A stretch of DNA of 32,606 bases from contig JAJZNS010000092.1 in NCBI GenBank assembly GCA_021811635.1, positions 1-32,606 of the forward strand, given 5' to 3'. The translations under genes and the position numbers were made by a program. The notes under the pieces are model-generated. The model saw only the letters and a list, made by a program, of their open reading frames with translations, did not search any database and was not told the origin of the DNA. Of this stretch, positions 1 to 9,271 are shown one piece after another. Positions within the stretch are counted from its first letter, which is position 1; each line of letters starts with the position of its first letter. Source of the DNA: Thermoplasmata archaeon (GTDB lineage Archaea; Thermoplasmatota; Thermoplasmata; Thermoplasmatales; Thermoplasmataceae).

Positions 1-1114
1 TTGCTGAAGGTATAACCACAAGGAATGAGGTGGTCGAAAAGAACAGCACCCAGGCAAAACCCAGGCCGGAGTTGAAGAGATGGTGCCCCCATACTACCTC
101 ACTAAGGATCAGAAGCAACCCCAATCCATAAACGCCGGATCTGTAGCTGAAAATCTTCCCGCCCGTGAATTTCGGAAGTATCTCGTAGATCAGCCCGAAA
201 TACGGTATTATCGCTATGTACACAACGGGATGCCCCCAGAACCAGAAAAGGATTGCGAACAGCAGGACCGACCCGGATGAAGCCGTGAAGAAAATCGGAT
301 TGAAGAAATCATAGAAGAGCATTCCGAATCCGGCAATAAGTGGGGGTGCGGAAACGATTATCATTATCGCAGTGAAAATGATTGACCAGGTGAAAAGGCT
401 GAAGTTCTCCCTCTTAACTTCAGGTGATCTGTCGTAGATCACGATCAGCAGGATCGTAATGCTGGTAATCATCAGTCCGATGAGAACGGTTTCTATGCCA
501 ATGACAGAAAGCCAGTCGTAAAGGCCCCCTCCATTCTGGTTAAGCTGCAGTGACAGCGGCGGATAGAAATACCACCTCGGGGAGGACTGCGCAAGCAGGA
601 CTATGAATCCTCCTATAAGCCACAACCAGTAGCCGGCTGAAGACAGGGCCCCCCTGATGTCCCTGATCACCTTTATGTGGGAAGGCAGGAGGTAGTACCC
701 GAAGCCGAGCGCACTGCCTACGGCCCACATGTAAATCATCAGAACCGCATGCTGGGAGATTAGGACATTGTATTCATCGCTAGACAGGAATGTCAGGTTT
801 GGTCCGGTGAGCGACAGCCTCATCGTGAGCCCGAAGGCCCCTCCAATGAAAAAGAAGAGGATGCTGGTGACGATGTAACGCAAACCTATGCTCTTGGCAT
901 CGTCGTTCACGAAAATCGACAGCCCAATTTCCCTGGGCTTTGTGAGCAGGGTGTCCCGCACATACTGTCCTTCGCTGTCATATCCATCCTGCGAGGCCAG
1001 CTTCGAGACTATATCCTTCCTCGTGCTGAGGAGGTTATAAATCGCAAATATGACAATGGCAAAAACGGCGGCTATACCACCGTAAATTGTGAGGGTGGTT
1101 ACGTAATCACTCAT
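1..1114 (-). CDS. Haem-copper oxidase subunit I, partial (C-terminus off window)
   Basis: Catalytic subunit of a terminal oxidase that reduces O2 at a haem-copper centre in the cytoplasmic membrane. I translated about 371 residues from ATG at 1114; the frame stays open to base 1. Visible motifs are QHAVLMIYMW near residue 119 (low-spin haem His), WFWGHPVVYI near 292-301 (CuB His295 and the Tyr299 of the His-Tyr crosslink) and VWGHHLF (CuB His pair 344-345). Several hydrophobic helices are present. The start ATG shares one base with the stop of subunit II (TGATG), so the two are translationally coupled. The Glu of the usual GHPEV motif is Val, as in B-type (ba3-like) oxidases; this suggests a different proton path. 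Family assignment is sure, subtype is inference. Confidence 0.95.
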   Translation of the reverse strand, partial: MSDYVTTLTIYGGIAAVFAIVIFAIYNLLSTRKDIVSKLASQDGYDSEGQYVRDTLLTKPREIGLSIFVNDDAKSIGLRYIVTSILFFFIGGAFGLTMRLSLTGPNLTFLSSDEYNVLISQHAVLMIYMWAVGSALGFGYYLLPSHIKVIRDIRGALSSAGYWLWLIGGFIVLLAQSSPRWYFYPPLSLQLNQNGGGLYDWLSVIGIETVLIGLMITSITILLIVIYDRSPEVKRENFSLFTWSIIFTAIMIIVSAPPLIAGFGMLFYDFFNPIFFTASSGSVLLFAILFWFWGHPVVYIAIIPYFGLIYEILPKFTGGKIFSYRSGVYGLGLLLILSEVVWGHHLFNSGLGFAWVLFFSTTSFLVVIPSA

Positions 1115-1581
1115 CAGGATACGACCTCCATGTATCCCCTCATTTCATAGTGGAATTCACCGCAGTACTCTACGCACTCAAAATAATAGCTGCCAGTGTG
1201 GGTGGGTTCAAATGTGACTGTGTTGTTCTGGCCCGGGACCGCGTATATCTGCACGTCCATCTGCGGTATAAGCAGATCATGTATTACAGCAGATCCCTGG
1301 GCACCAGCAACGGATGTAGCAACCAGGGTGATGCTTGTGTTTACCGGAACCGTGAAAGTGCCCACGCTTGTGGTATTGTTCGGATACTCGAATGACCAGG
1401 TCCACTGGGTTGCAATCACTCTCACGACGTAGGACCCCGCCGGAATAGGTTGCGTATCCGAAGGAACAGAGTTTGGGTTGGCCACGATCATAGCGTAATT
1501 TGCGGCAGCGCTGCCAAGCAAAACGACAAGTATGGCCGCGACGAAATAAAGTTCCAGTCTTCCCTTTCTTTCCTCGTTCAT
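1114..1581 (-). CDS. Haem-copper oxidase subunit II (CuA domain)
   Basis: Electron-entry subunit of the terminal oxidase. Of 155 residues, about 9-31 form a single membrane anchor and the rest is a cupredoxin domain facing outside. The CuA ligands are visible: His in VIHDLLIP, then CVEYCGEFHYEM, which supplies Cys-x3-Cys, His and Met. A single N-terminal helix and short length resemble the ba3 type rather than the two-helix mitochondrial type. The gene overlaps the upstream 81-residue gene by ATGA and runs directly into subunit I, so all three form one operon. Intact CuA ligands imply a small copper or cytochrome donor, which is not in this window. Confidence 0.95.
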   Translation of the reverse strand: MNEERKGRLELYFVAAILVVLLGSAAANYAMIVANPNSVPSDTQPIPAGSYVVRVIATQWTWSFEYPNNTTSVGTFTVPVNTSITLVATSVAGAQGSAVIHDLLIPQMDVQIYAVPGQNNTVTFEPTHTGSYYFECVEYCGEFHYEMRGYMEVVS

Positions 1582-1823
1582 TTGAAATCATCCCCGCCAC
1601 TGGACACTCCTTTCTTGATGACTGGGTAAAAGACCAGCATAATGGTGAAGGCAGCAGAGGCTATCCCGGTAGCAAGAAACGAGGACGTGTAATCGAGTTC
1701 CGATAATCCCGGATTACCGCCGTAGAAGTTCGAATACAGGTGATAAATGATTAACCCAGAAATCACTCCGATGATCACTGACACGACGAAGAGCAAAAGC
1801 ACGACCTGCTGGCCATGGTTCAT
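1578..1823 (-). CDS. Small two-helix membrane protein, probable oxidase accessory subunit
   Basis: Eighty-one residues with two hydrophobic segments (about 6-28 and 48-68) joined by a polar loop containing YGGNPGLSELDY, ending in a basic and acidic tail. I do not recognise a named family. It is the first gene of the oxidase operon, its stop overlaps the subunit II start (ATGA), and it has the leaderless promoter of the operon. Size and position suit a small structural or assembly subunit such as the extra helices found with many archaeal oxidases. Function is inferred from context only. Confidence 0.75.
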   Translation of the reverse strand: MNHGQQVVLLLFVVSVIIGVISGLIIYHLYSNFYGGNPGLSELDYTSSFLATGIASAAFTIMLVFYPVIKKGVSSGGDDFK

Positions 1824-1841
1824 AACACGTTAATTTAATCT

Positions 1842-1850
1842 ATTATTTAT
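1842..1850 (-). promoter_or_regulatory. TATA box of the oxidase operon
   Basis: Reads ATAAATAAT on the minus strand, centred about 24 bases before ATG 1823. That spacing places transcription start at or next to the start codon, the leaderless arrangement seen repeatedly in this window. Confidence 0.55.
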
Positions 1851-2016
1851 TGGTAATGCTTAACCTTTAAGATCGACTACAGGAAATCAGGCAGATGTGC
1901 GGTCTTACAGGTCACAGAAGAAATTGATGCAGTGCTTCCCGTTTTCACCTTCGCGTGCCATGAATGATGCGAAAGGGTTTAATTGGCATTTAACTAACCC
2001 ATCAGTCGATGTTTGA

Positions 2017-3567
2017 ATGATCAACGGACTCTATGTAGCCCTCATTATTGTCCTGATATGGATTGCTGCCATCATTGAGCTTGCGCCAAGAATTAGGAAA
2101 AGCAAACATTTCTCACTTCTTGGCCCAGCGCTGATGATCAAGTCCCCAAAGAACCGTGGAGTGCTTGACAGGTTCTCCAGGATCTTCCCAAGGGAACTTG
2201 TTTCAAGGGCCTCCGTTGTAATTGTAATGGTTACGATGCTGGGGGCCCTTGTTTTCCTGTTCTATGAGGTATATCTGACTCTCTCGATCAAGGTGATCGT
2301 AAATCAACCCGCTTCCTATTACCTCGCACTTCCCGGCATTAATCCATTCATTCCGATATTTTATGGTACCCTGGCACTGGTGGTCGGCGTCGTAATACAC
2401 GAGATGATGCACGGCGTCCTTGCAAGGAAGCACAACATTACTGTAAAGTCAGTAGGCGCTTTGTTTTTCGTGGTGCCCATAGGGGCATTCGTTGAACCTG
2501 ACGAAACCGAGATGACCAATGTTTCTCCCGTTGTGAGAAGAAGGGTGTTCGCTGCCGGCCCGGCAACAAACATAGTTCTTTCCGTAATCTTCTTCCTTCT
2601 TCTGGTTTCGGTGATGGCGCCCCTTGCTACCCCTACCCACGACGGCATTTATCTTCAGGGCACAGAGCCGCAGGCTGTTTCGGTAAACAACCTAACAGGG
2701 ATGGAAATCACCAGCTTCGGAAATTATTCAGGAAACAATCTTTCCATACTTGGCATCTCATCCTATCTGGTTCCGGGGATGGTTTATAATGTCACCGTAT
2801 TCAATGGCAAGGTACTGTTCAATACCACCGCAGTTGCCGGGATTATGATTTACGGGCTGCTGGCAGGTTATCCTGCATCAGAAAGCAATCTGTCTGTTGG
2901 CGACGTGCTGATATCGATACAGAACCAGACTGTGTGGAACCAGAACGCCATGAATTCCATACTCGACGGGATAGCTCCTGGGACCAGCATAGGGATAGAA
3001 GCGATGGACGTTTCCACCGGACACGTGTTCAACACATCGCTGACAACTGCCTCGAAGTACGACTACTACAACCAGTACTACCCTCTGGAGAATTCTCCGT
3101 CCTACAGAAACCAGAGTTTCCTTGGAGTGACCGTTGTTTATGCTGGCTTGGAGTACGCAACCCTGTCACAGATGTCATACATTGAGTTTGGAGGGATGGC
3201 TGTTGACCCATCCACGTTCCCCAACGGCCTTATTCAGTTCATCATACTTCCACTGGAAGGCCTTTCCCCCGTGCCTTCTTCGCTCCAGTCTCTCTATTCC
3301 GTTCCGTTTTCCCCTGCGGCATACTGGATAATTGTCAACTCTTTTTACTGGCTGTTCTGGATGAATTTCCTGCTTGGACTGACGAACGCCCTTCCGCTGT
3401 TCATCCTCGACGGTGGTCAGTTCTTCAAGGATACGCTCACAATTGCATCCAAGAGAAAATCGCTAAGTTTTCTTACAGAGGAGAGAGTAAAAAAGCTATC
3501 AAACTTCTTCGGGCTCCTGGTGTTTTTCCTGTTAATGTGGAACATCATAGCGCCCAGGCTTCTCTGA
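2017..3567 (+). CDS. Site-2-type membrane zinc metalloprotease (M50 family) with PDZ-like insert
   Basis: Intramembrane protease of 516 residues. The zinc motif HEMMH lies at residues 128-132 in a hydrophobic segment, and the third-ligand motif LFILDGGQ (Asp465) is in a C-terminal membrane segment, as in archaeal S2P enzymes. About 20 residues after HEMMH comes VGALFFVVPIGAFVEPDE, also typical. Between the catalytic halves is a long extracytoplasmic region with many N-x-S/T sites and a stretch resembling a PDZ domain (GYPASESNLSVGDVLISI). Such proteases cleave membrane-anchored regulators or leftover signal peptides; the substrate is unknown here. It stands alone between divergent oxidase genes and the chaperone operon. 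Start taken at ATG 2017. Confidence 0.9.
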   Translation: MINGLYVALIIVLIWIAAIIELAPRIRKSKHFSLLGPALMIKSPKNRGVLDRFSRIFPRELVSRASVVIVMVTMLGALVFLFYEVYLTLSIKVIVNQPASYYLALPGINPFIPIFYGTLALVVGVVIHEMMHGVLARKHNITVKSVGALFFVVPIGAFVEPDETEMTNVSPVVRRRVFAAGPATNIVLSVIFFLLLVSVMAPLATPTHDGIYLQGTEPQAVSVNNLTGMEITSFGNYSGNNLSILGISSYLVPGMVYNVTVFNGKVLFNTTAVAGIMIYGLLAGYPASESNLSVGDVLISIQNQTVWNQNAMNSILDGIAPGTSIGIEAMDVSTGHVFNTSLTTASKYDYYNQYYPLENSPSYRNQSFLGVTVVYAGLEYATLSQMSYIEFGGMAVDPSTFPNGLIQFIILPLEGLSPVPSSLQSLYSVPFSPAAYWIIVNSFYWLFWMNFLLGLTNALPLFILDGGQFFKDTLTIASKRKSLSFLTEERVKKLSNFFGLLVFFLLMWNIIAPRLL

Positions 3568-3801
3568 GGATGCCACGCATGCAGCTGAAATCAATGCTTT
3601 TCCATATCGGATTGCTCAGGAGTCGCATGCAGGAGATAAGATGGAATAGCCCTTCAATCTGGAAAGCGTCTCCCAGAATAATCTAGGATTCTGTGGGGCA
3701 GATTATACGCCGCACTCTTTCACTGCAGGCTGGCCGGACCGCCCCATGGCTTAACGGAACCCCACTAGTAAGTTTAATATTGAAGGACATATATACCTCA
3801 G
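3568..3801. other. Intergenic region upstream of grpE with an inverted repeat
   Basis: No gene is supported here. The stretch contains GTGGGG at 3693-3698 and CCCCAC at 3760-3765, able to close a 73-base unit of tRNA-like length. There is no T-arm consensus or D-loop GG on either strand, so it is not a recognisable tRNA. TGGGGC and GCCCCA form a second, competing pairing. A nonamer CGCATGCAG occurs twice (3576, 3624). The grpE promoter lies at the right end. Confidence 0.3.
3773..3780 (+). promoter_or_regulatory. TATA box of the grpE-dnaK-dnaJ operon
   Basis: TTTAATAT centred about 25 bases before ATG 3802, giving a leaderless start. A second AT stretch (CATATATA, from 3788) is too close to the ATG to be the TATA box for this start. 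No known heat-shock operator was recognised. Confidence 0.5.
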
Positions 3802-4338
3802 ATGCGCGTTCCGATAGAATCGGATTCTTCAGGCGTGGAATATCCTGTCTCCAGGGAACTTGAACTTGCAAGGGATCTCAGCAGGTCAAGCGCAAAAACA
3901 CAGCTGGCGAAGGAGAAAGCGGAGAACAGGAGGTTGAGGGAGGAACTTAACCTGCTAAGGGATAAGATGCTTAGGGCTCTCGCCGACAGCGACAATCTCA
4001 TGAAGGCAAGGGAGAAGGAGCTGGCCTCGGAAAGAAAAAGGCTAAACAAATCGATTATGATGGATCTCCTGCAGACTTTGGATGCAATGGATGCCGCAAT
4101 GAAGGCTACAGACAATGCTTCCGTGCAGTCCCTCAGAGATCAGTTGCTTTCTGTCCTTTCCAGGCACGGCCTCAAGGAAATTGAGGCTAAGGGAAAAAAA
4201 TATGATCCATTTCTGCATGAGGTGCTGGGCGTATCTCAGGAAGGGGATGAAGGTACAGTAACTGAAGAAATTCAGAAAGGATACATGCTTGGAGACGAGG
4301 TACTGCGCACTTCAAAGGTAATAGTTACGAAAAGGTGA
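3802..4338 (+). CDS. grpE: GrpE nucleotide exchange factor
   Basis: Co-chaperone that releases ADP from DnaK. The protein has 178 residues: a long charged helix (about 18-85, coiled-coil dimer stalk) and the C-terminal beta domain with the family signature KKYDPFLHEVLGV followed by GTVTEEIQKGYMLGDEVLRTSKVIV. It is the first gene of a grpE-dnaK-dnaJ operon; its TGA lies six bases before the dnaK start. In archaea this chaperone set is patchy and is generally held to be acquired from bacteria. Nothing essential appears missing. Confidence 0.95.
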   Translation: MRVPIESDSSGVEYPVSRELELARDLSRSSAKTQLAKEKAENRRLREELNLLRDKMLRALADSDNLMKAREKELASERKRLNKSIMMDLLQTLDAMDAAMKATDNASVQSLRDQLLSVLSRHGLKEIEAKGKKYDPFLHEVLGVSQEGDEGTVTEEIQKGYMLGDEVLRTSKVIVTKR

Positions 4339-4344
4339 TAAAAA

Positions 4345-6177
4345 GTGTCGAAAATAATCGGGATTGATCTGGGAACTAGTAATTCAGCGGCTGCAGTGGT
4401 TCTGGGCGGTAAGCCTACAATGATTCCAAGCTCCGAAGGCGTCTCTATTGGGGGAAAATCCTTTCCAAGTTACGTAGCCTTCACAAAGGAGGGAGACCTG
4501 CTGGTCGGCGAACCTGCAAGGAGGCAGGCGCTTCTTAACCCGGAGGGCACGATAATTGCAGCCAAGAGGAAAATGGGTACTGATTACAAATTCCATGCGT
4601 TTGGCAAGGAATACACACCACAGCAGATATCGGCTTTCATCCTGCAGAAGATAAAGAAGGATGCTGAAGCATTTCTCGGAGAGCCTGTAACCCAGGCGGT
4701 GATTACAGTGCCTGCTTATTTCAATGACAACCAGAGGCAGGCCACCAAGGATGCGGGGCAGATCGCCGGGCTGGAAGTGAAGAGGATCATAAATGAGCCC
4801 ACGGCCGCTTCGCTAGCGTATGGAATTGACAAGCTGAACCAGTCCCAGAAGATCCTTGTCTTCGACCTTGGCGGTGGAACGCTTGACGTTACAATCATGG
4901 ACTTTGGTGACGGCGTATTCGAGGTTGTTTCCACATCCGGTGACACCCAACTGGGCGGAACCGACATGGATGAGACAATCATCAAGTACCTCATTGCCAA
5001 GTTCAAGGAGAAGGAAGGCATCGACCTGCAATCTGACAAGAACGCTTACGTGCGGCTCAAGGATGCCGCAGAGAAGGCCAAAATAGAGCTTTCCTCAACC
5101 CTGTCTACAGAAATAAACATACCATATATTGCAAACACTCCATCCGGCCCAAAGCATCTGCAGATGGCGTTCACCAGATCGGACCTTGAGAAGCTGATTG
5201 CCCCCATAGTGGAGAGGGCGAGAGCGCCGATAGAAAACGCGATGAGTGCGGGCAAACTGTCCAAGTCTGACCTGACAAGAGTAATTCTTGTTGGGGGCCC
5301 GACAAGAATGCCCTACGTTAGGAAATTTGTAGAGGATTACTTCGGCAGGAAGATCGAAGGCGGAGTGGATCCCATGGAATGCGTTGCAGTCGGCGCAGCA
5401 TTGCAGGGGGCAGTCCTTTCAGGGGACATAAAGGACGTTGTGCTTCTGGATGTCACCCCGTTGACTCTTGGTATTGAGACACTGGGTGGAGTTTCCACCC
5501 CCATAATTCCGGCAAACACCACCATACCCACCAGCAAATCACAGGTTTTCACGACCGCGGCAGACATGCAGACTGCAGTAACAATTCATATCGTGCAGGG
5601 AGAGAGACCTATGGCCTCCGATAACGTATCGCTAGGTATGTTCAACCTTGTGGGGATACCGCCTGCTCCACGGGGGATCCCGCAGATAGAGGTGACGTTT
5701 GACATTGATGCCAATGGCATACTTAACGTGACTGCGCATGACAAAGGCTCCGGAAAGAAACAGAGCATATCAATAACCGCTTCAAACAAACTCAGCAAGG
5801 AAGAAGTAGAGAAGATGAAGAAGCAGGCCCAGGAATTTGCGGAAGAGGACAAAAGGAAGAAGGAGAACATAGAGACTGTGAATAACGCGGAGACACTGAT
5901 TTATACGGTGGAGAAGACTCTGAGCGATTCCGGCGACAAGATCGACAAGCAGTCGAAGGATGATGTTCAGAAGGTCATCGCCGATCTGAAGAAGTCCGTG
6001 GCAGAGAAAAATTATGATGAGATCAAGGCAAAGCAGGAAGAACTCTCAAAGAAAATACAGGAGATCGGGGCAAAACTGTACCAGGCTTCGGCCGACGCCG
6101 CTCCACACACTGATGCTGAAACTGGTAAAAGCCAGGAGGGCACTGGTGAAACCGTCGAAGGAAATGACCAGCAGTAG
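4345..6177 (+). CDS. dnaK: DnaK (Hsp70) chaperone
   Basis: ATP-dependent protein-folding chaperone, 610 residues, cytoplasmic. The ATPase domain carries [14 protein letters not shown] at the N-terminus (phosphate 1), [14 protein letters not shown] (phosphate 2) and [14 protein letters not shown] (adenosine). The linker and peptide-binding domain follow ([18 protein letters not shown], then [20 protein letters not shown]), then a helical lid and an acidic polar tail. The first lobe is short around [11 protein letters not shown], lacking the insert of about 25 residues found in proteobacterial DnaK, as in Gram-positive and archaeal forms. The start is GTG at 4345, preceded by the ribosome binding site GGTGAT at 4334-4339, which overlaps the grpE stop, so the two are translationally coupled. 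Confidence 0.97.
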   Translation: MSKIIGIDLGTSNSAAAVVLGGKPTMIPSSEGVSIGGKSFPSYVAFTKEGDLLVGEPARRQALLNPEGTIIAAKRKMGTDYKFHAFGKEYTPQQISAFILQKIKKDAEAFLGEPVTQAVITVPAYFNDNQRQATKDAGQIAGLEVKRIINEPTAASLAYGIDKLNQSQKILVFDLGGGTLDVTIMDFGDGVFEVVSTSGDTQLGGTDMDETIIKYLIAKFKEKEGIDLQSDKNAYVRLKDAAEKAKIELSSTLSTEINIPYIANTPSGPKHLQMAFTRSDLEKLIAPIVERARAPIENAMSAGKLSKSDLTRVILVGGPTRMPYVRKFVEDYFGRKIEGGVDPMECVAVGAALQGAVLSGDIKDVVLLDVTPLTLGIETLGGVSTPIIPANTTIPTSKSQVFTTAADMQTAVTIHIVQGERPMASDNVSLGMFNLVGIPPAPRGIPQIEVTFDIDANGILNVTAHDKGSGKKQSISITASNKLSKEEVEKMKKQAQEFAEEDKRKKENIETVNNAETLIYTVEKTLSDSGDKIDKQSKDDVQKVIADLKKSVAEKNYDEIKAKQEELSKKIQEIGAKLYQASADAAPHTDAETGKSQEGTGETVEGNDQQ

Positions 6178-6189
6178 GGCCGGTGATTG

Positions 6190-7275
6190 ATGGCCAAGGA
6201 TTATTACAAAATTTTGGGCGTTGATAGAAACGCGTCTGCAGAGGAGGTCAAAAAGGCTTTCAGGCAACTGGCAAGAAAATATCACCCAGATGCAAACCCT
6301 GAAAACAAGAAGGAAGCTGAGGAGAGGTTCAAGGAGATTAGCGAGGCCTACGAGGTGCTCTCCGATCCGCAAAAGAAATCGATGTACGACAGGACCGGCC
6401 AGGTAAACTTCGGGGGAGACGGTTCCAATTTCAGGTGGGAGGATTTCACCCACTTTACGGATTTCGAGGACATTTTTAGCAGGATTTTCGGATCGTTTGG
6501 CAATGGATCGATGTTCACAAGCGCCAGGAACGAGGGGCCGGATCTTGACCTGGCAGTCCGTGTCCGGATTGATCTGGAAGATGCCTATTACGGCAGGAAG
6601 CAGACTATAAAATACAGGAGAAATGTCCCATGCAATGCCTGCAACGGTACGGGATCAAAAGACGGTGTGTTGATCACATGCAGCACATGTGGAGGCACAG
6701 GCCAGGAACGCGTGGTCCAGGGACAGGGTTTTTTCAATATGGTGACAGTAATCACATGCAGAACCTGTGGAGGCAGGGGAAAGATCCCAAGGGTGGTCTG
6801 CCCGAACTGCCATGGAGTCGGATCGGTTTCAGCAACAGAAAGCCTGGAGGTACAGATACCCAGGGGTGCAGTGAATAACCTCAAGATAAGGTTCAAGGGG
6901 CGAGGCCAGTCACTCTATGGAAGAACCGGAGACCTTTTTGTGGTGCTGCAGGTCGAGAATGGATCAAATCTGGAACGGGATGGTGACGACATCATTGTCG
7001 AGGAAACGTTCTCTTTCCCGGATGTCGCTCTTGGTGCAGAAAGGGACGTGAAGATATTCAACGAGAGCGTACACCTGAAAGTTCCGCCGGGAACGCAGCC
7101 GGGTGATGTGGTGAAGGTAAAGGGATCAGGTTTCCCAAGATTCAAGGGTTCGGGAAACGGCGATCTCCTGGTAAAGGTAAAGGTGGATGTCCCAAAGCAC
7201 CTGTCCTCTTCCCAGAAAGAACTCCTTGAGCAGTTAAAAGGGGACCTCGATAAGAAGAGGTTCTGGCAGAAGTAG
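6190..7275 (+). CDS. dnaJ: DnaJ (Hsp40) co-chaperone, type I
   Basis: Delivers unfolded clients to DnaK and stimulates its ATPase. The J domain has the catalytic HPD (KYHPDANP) near residue 33, then a G/F-rich linker. The zinc-binding domain has all four repeats: [32 protein letters not shown]. Two C-terminal beta domains end in [20 protein letters not shown] 6190 is chosen over an in-frame TTG at 6187 because GGTGAT at 6182-6187 sits just upstream. It follows dnaK by 12 bases in the same operon. Full length, about 361 residues, with no damage seen. Confidence 0.97.
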   Translation: MAKDYYKILGVDRNASAEEVKKAFRQLARKYHPDANPENKKEAEERFKEISEAYEVLSDPQKKSMYDRTGQVNFGGDGSNFRWEDFTHFTDFEDIFSRIFGSFGNGSMFTSARNEGPDLDLAVRVRIDLEDAYYGRKQTIKYRRNVPCNACNGTGSKDGVLITCSTCGGTGQERVVQGQGFFNMVTVITCRTCGGRGKIPRVVCPNCHGVGSVSATESLEVQIPRGAVNNLKIRFKGRGQSLYGRTGDLFVVLQVENGSNLERDGDDIIVEETFSFPDVALGAERDVKIFNESVHLKVPPGTQPGDVVKVKGSGFPRFKGSGNGDLLVKVKVDVPKHLSSSQKELLEQLKGDLDKKRFWQK

Positions 7276-7283
7276 GGAAATTA

Positions 7284-7290
7284 TTATAAA
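7284..7290 (+). promoter_or_regulatory. TATA box of the usp gene
   Basis: TTATAAA about 25 bases before the GTG start at 7312. Supports a leaderless GTG-initiated message separate from the dnaJ operon. Confidence 0.55.
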
Positions 7291-7311
7291 CTATGGTCCG
7301 GTTAAAGTTAC

Positions 7312-7752
7312 GTGAAAGTGCTGCTTGCCTATGATGGGACGCCTCCGGCTAAATGCGCATTGAAATTCATTTCCGGGTTCTTCAATGCCATTGACAAGCT
7401 CGTGGTACTGTACGTTATCCCTCCCGTGATAGGATCTTCCGTTGCCTTCGACTCGTTCGTGCCGTCATCCGTGTACCAGAACCAGACAGAGGTTGCAAAC
7501 GGGATACTGGAAATGGCCAAAAAACAGGCCGAGGAATACAAAATCAGCGCCGATTACATGACCGCGGATTCAGCCGGTGATCTTGTTTCCAGGATCATCT
7601 ACAAAGTTGCGAAGGACAACACGATAGATGTTATCGTGACAGGAACAAGGAGATTGAAGGGGCTGAGCAAGGTGATCCTGGGTTCGGTGAGCTCTGAGCT
7701 TATTTCAATTTCGGATATACCTGTTCTCACTGTTCCAAGAACGGATGACTGA
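7312..7752 (+). CDS. Universal stress protein (UspA family)
   Basis: Single UspA domain of 146 residues with an alpha/beta nucleotide-binding fold. The N-terminus KVLLAYDGTPPAKCALKFI is typical. The ATP-binding signature of the ATP-type subgroup is present near the C-terminus: VTGTRRLKGLSKVILGSVSSEL (G-x2-G-x9-G-S pattern, approximate), followed by PVLTVPR. Probably a small cytoplasmic stress or energy sensor; the partner is unknown. The GTG start is fixed by a well-spaced TATA box. It lies after the chaperone operon but has its own promoter. Confidence 0.9.
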   Translation: MKVLLAYDGTPPAKCALKFISGFFNAIDKLVVLYVIPPVIGSSVAFDSFVPSSVYQNQTEVANGILEMAKKQAEEYKISADYMTADSAGDLVSRIIYKVAKDNTIDVIVTGTRRLKGLSKVILGSVSSELISISDIPVLTVPRTDD

Positions 7753-7757
7753 AACCG

Positions 7758-7765
7758 TTTTATAT
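7758..7765 (+). promoter_or_regulatory. TATA box of rps17e
   Basis: TTTATATG centred about 27 bases before ATG 7789; gives a leaderless start and confirms the small gene. Confidence 0.55.
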
Positions 7766-7788
7766 GCTGCCATAATCCACCCCGGCAA

Positions 7789-8028
7789 ATGGGTAGCATA
7801 AGACCTTCCAATGTGAAGCGCATCGCCGAGATGCTGGTAAACAAGAATACCACCCTGTTCAACAACGATTTTCACCACAACAGGGAAATAATCAAGAGGG
7901 CGGGCAAGGATTTGACGAAGAAGACCCTCAATGCGGTCTCCGGCTACGTTACCAGGTTCGTGATAAAGAAGGAGAGCAGGCTCAAGAAAGAGATGGAAGA
8001 TTTCGCCCCTGCCGAAGAAAATTCCTGA
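7789..8028 (+). CDS. rps17e: 30S ribosomal protein S17e
   Basis: Small-subunit ribosomal protein shared by archaea and eukaryotes and absent from bacteria. At 79 residues it fits the short archaeal form. Family hallmarks are GSIRPSNVKRIAEMLV at the N-terminus, DFHHNREII, and the conserved SGYVTRFVIKK block. The acidic tail EDFAPAEENS is variable in the family. It is a single gene with its own leaderless promoter, between usp and a thiolase. This is good evidence that the host is archaeal. Confidence 0.9.
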   Translation: MGSIRPSNVKRIAEMLVNKNTTLFNNDFHHNREIIKRAGKDLTKKTLNAVSGYVTRFVIKKESRLKKEMEDFAPAEENS

Positions 8029-8073
8029 TCTTCCCAAAAAGCATTAAATTGTTTCCGGCAATCCGAATGAGCC

Positions 8074-9237
8074 ATGACTCATTCATACATCATTTCTGCG
8101 GTACGCACACCAATCGGCAAGTTTGGCAAATCGCTCAGCAGGCTGAAAGCAACAGAGCTTGGCGGCGCCGCGATCAAGGCCGCGGTTGAACGTGCTTCAC
8201 TTGATCCAGACAGAGTGGAGGAGGTAATCTACGGTAATGTCATACAGGCGGGTAACGGACAGAACCCTGCGGGACAGGCCAGTACACTGGCAGGGTTGAA
8301 AGACACTGTTGTCAAATACACCGTAAATACAGTATGTGCTTCCGGAATGCTTGCTGTCGAGAATGCGGACAGGGAAATTGCTCTGGGAGAGAAGGATATA
8401 ATAGTGGCCGGAGGGATGGAAAGCATGAGCAATGCCCCGCTATTGCTTCCGCCCGATCTGAGATGGGGACCGAAGCAGCTTCTTTTCAAGAATTTCAAGC
8501 TTGACGACTCCATGCTCAGGGATGGGCTCATGGATGCATTTTACTTTGAGCATATGGGAGCATCGGCAGAGCTTACCGCTAGAAAGTATTCCATCACGAG
8601 GGAAATGGCGGATGCATTTGCGGTCAGGAGCCAGAACCTGGCAATAAGGGCCTACGAATCTGGTGCATTCGACAGGGAAATAGTGAAATTGGACTCCCTT
8701 GGAAAAGACGAGGGATTGAGAAGCACGACGATGCAGGACCTCGCAAGGCTGCAGCCGGCCTTTGACAGAAACGGGATACTTACTGCGGGCAATTCCTCCC
8801 AGCTTTCCGACGGCGCCTCAGCGCTTGTGCTTGCCTCTGAAAAGGCGGTGAACGAATTCGGACTCAAGCCCATTGCCAGGATTGAGGGATACTCGCAGGC
8901 TTCATTGAATTCTAGGGATTATGTGGAAGCCCCAATACCGGCAACCAGGAATCTGCTTGAACGTCTCGGAAGGAAAATTTCAGACTACGACCTTGCAGAG
9001 CACAATGAGGCTTTTTCCGTTGCCTCGCTTGTGGTGCAGAAGGAACTCGGTATTGAAGATAGCAGGTTTAACGTGCATGGGGGCGCAATTGCGCTGGGGC
9101 ATCCCCTTGGAAACAGCGGATCGAGGATTATCGTAACACTTATTAATGCACTGCAATTGAAAGGCGGCAAATATGGGCTTGCAACCCTCTGCCACGGCGG
9201 AGGGGGGGCACACTCAATTTCAATTGAGATGATGTGA
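8074..9237 (+). CDS. Thiolase (acetyl-CoA C-acetyltransferase)
   Basis: Condenses two acetyl-CoA, or cleaves 3-ketoacyl-CoA in the reverse direction. The 387 residues carry the complete catalytic set: nucleophile Cys in NTVCASGM (about residue 89), HNEAFSV, the GGAIALGHPLGNSG His, and the second Cys in ATLCHGGGGAHS. The GHPLGNSG and NEAF forms match the bacterial-like beta-oxidation or acetoacetyl-CoA thiolases, not the archaeal mevalonate thiolase that forms a complex with HMG-CoA synthase. An enoyl-CoA hydratase is encoded at 11291, beyond an ABC transporter, hinting at fatty-acid or other acyl-CoA breakdown. Direction in vivo is unknown. Confidence 0.93.
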   Translation: MTHSYIISAVRTPIGKFGKSLSRLKATELGGAAIKAAVERASLDPDRVEEVIYGNVIQAGNGQNPAGQASTLAGLKDTVVKYTVNTVCASGMLAVENADREIALGEKDIIVAGGMESMSNAPLLLPPDLRWGPKQLLFKNFKLDDSMLRDGLMDAFYFEHMGASAELTARKYSITREMADAFAVRSQNLAIRAYESGAFDREIVKLDSLGKDEGLRSTTMQDLARLQPAFDRNGILTAGNSSQLSDGASALVLASEKAVNEFGLKPIARIEGYSQASLNSRDYVEAPIPATRNLLERLGRKISDYDLAEHNEAFSVASLVVQKELGIEDSRFNVHGGAIALGHPLGNSGSRIIVTLINALQLKGGKYGLATLCHGGGGAHSISIEMM

Positions 9238-9271
9238 TCCTCTCGTCCCTAAAGAGTAAAGAGAGATTAAG

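Noticed and set aside
3693..3765. Possible tRNA, from length and complementary ends
   Set aside because: No T-loop TTC, no D-loop GG and no anticodon arm on either strand.
6187..6189. TTG as dnaJ start
   Set aside because: ATG 6190 follows immediately and the GGTGAT site suits it.
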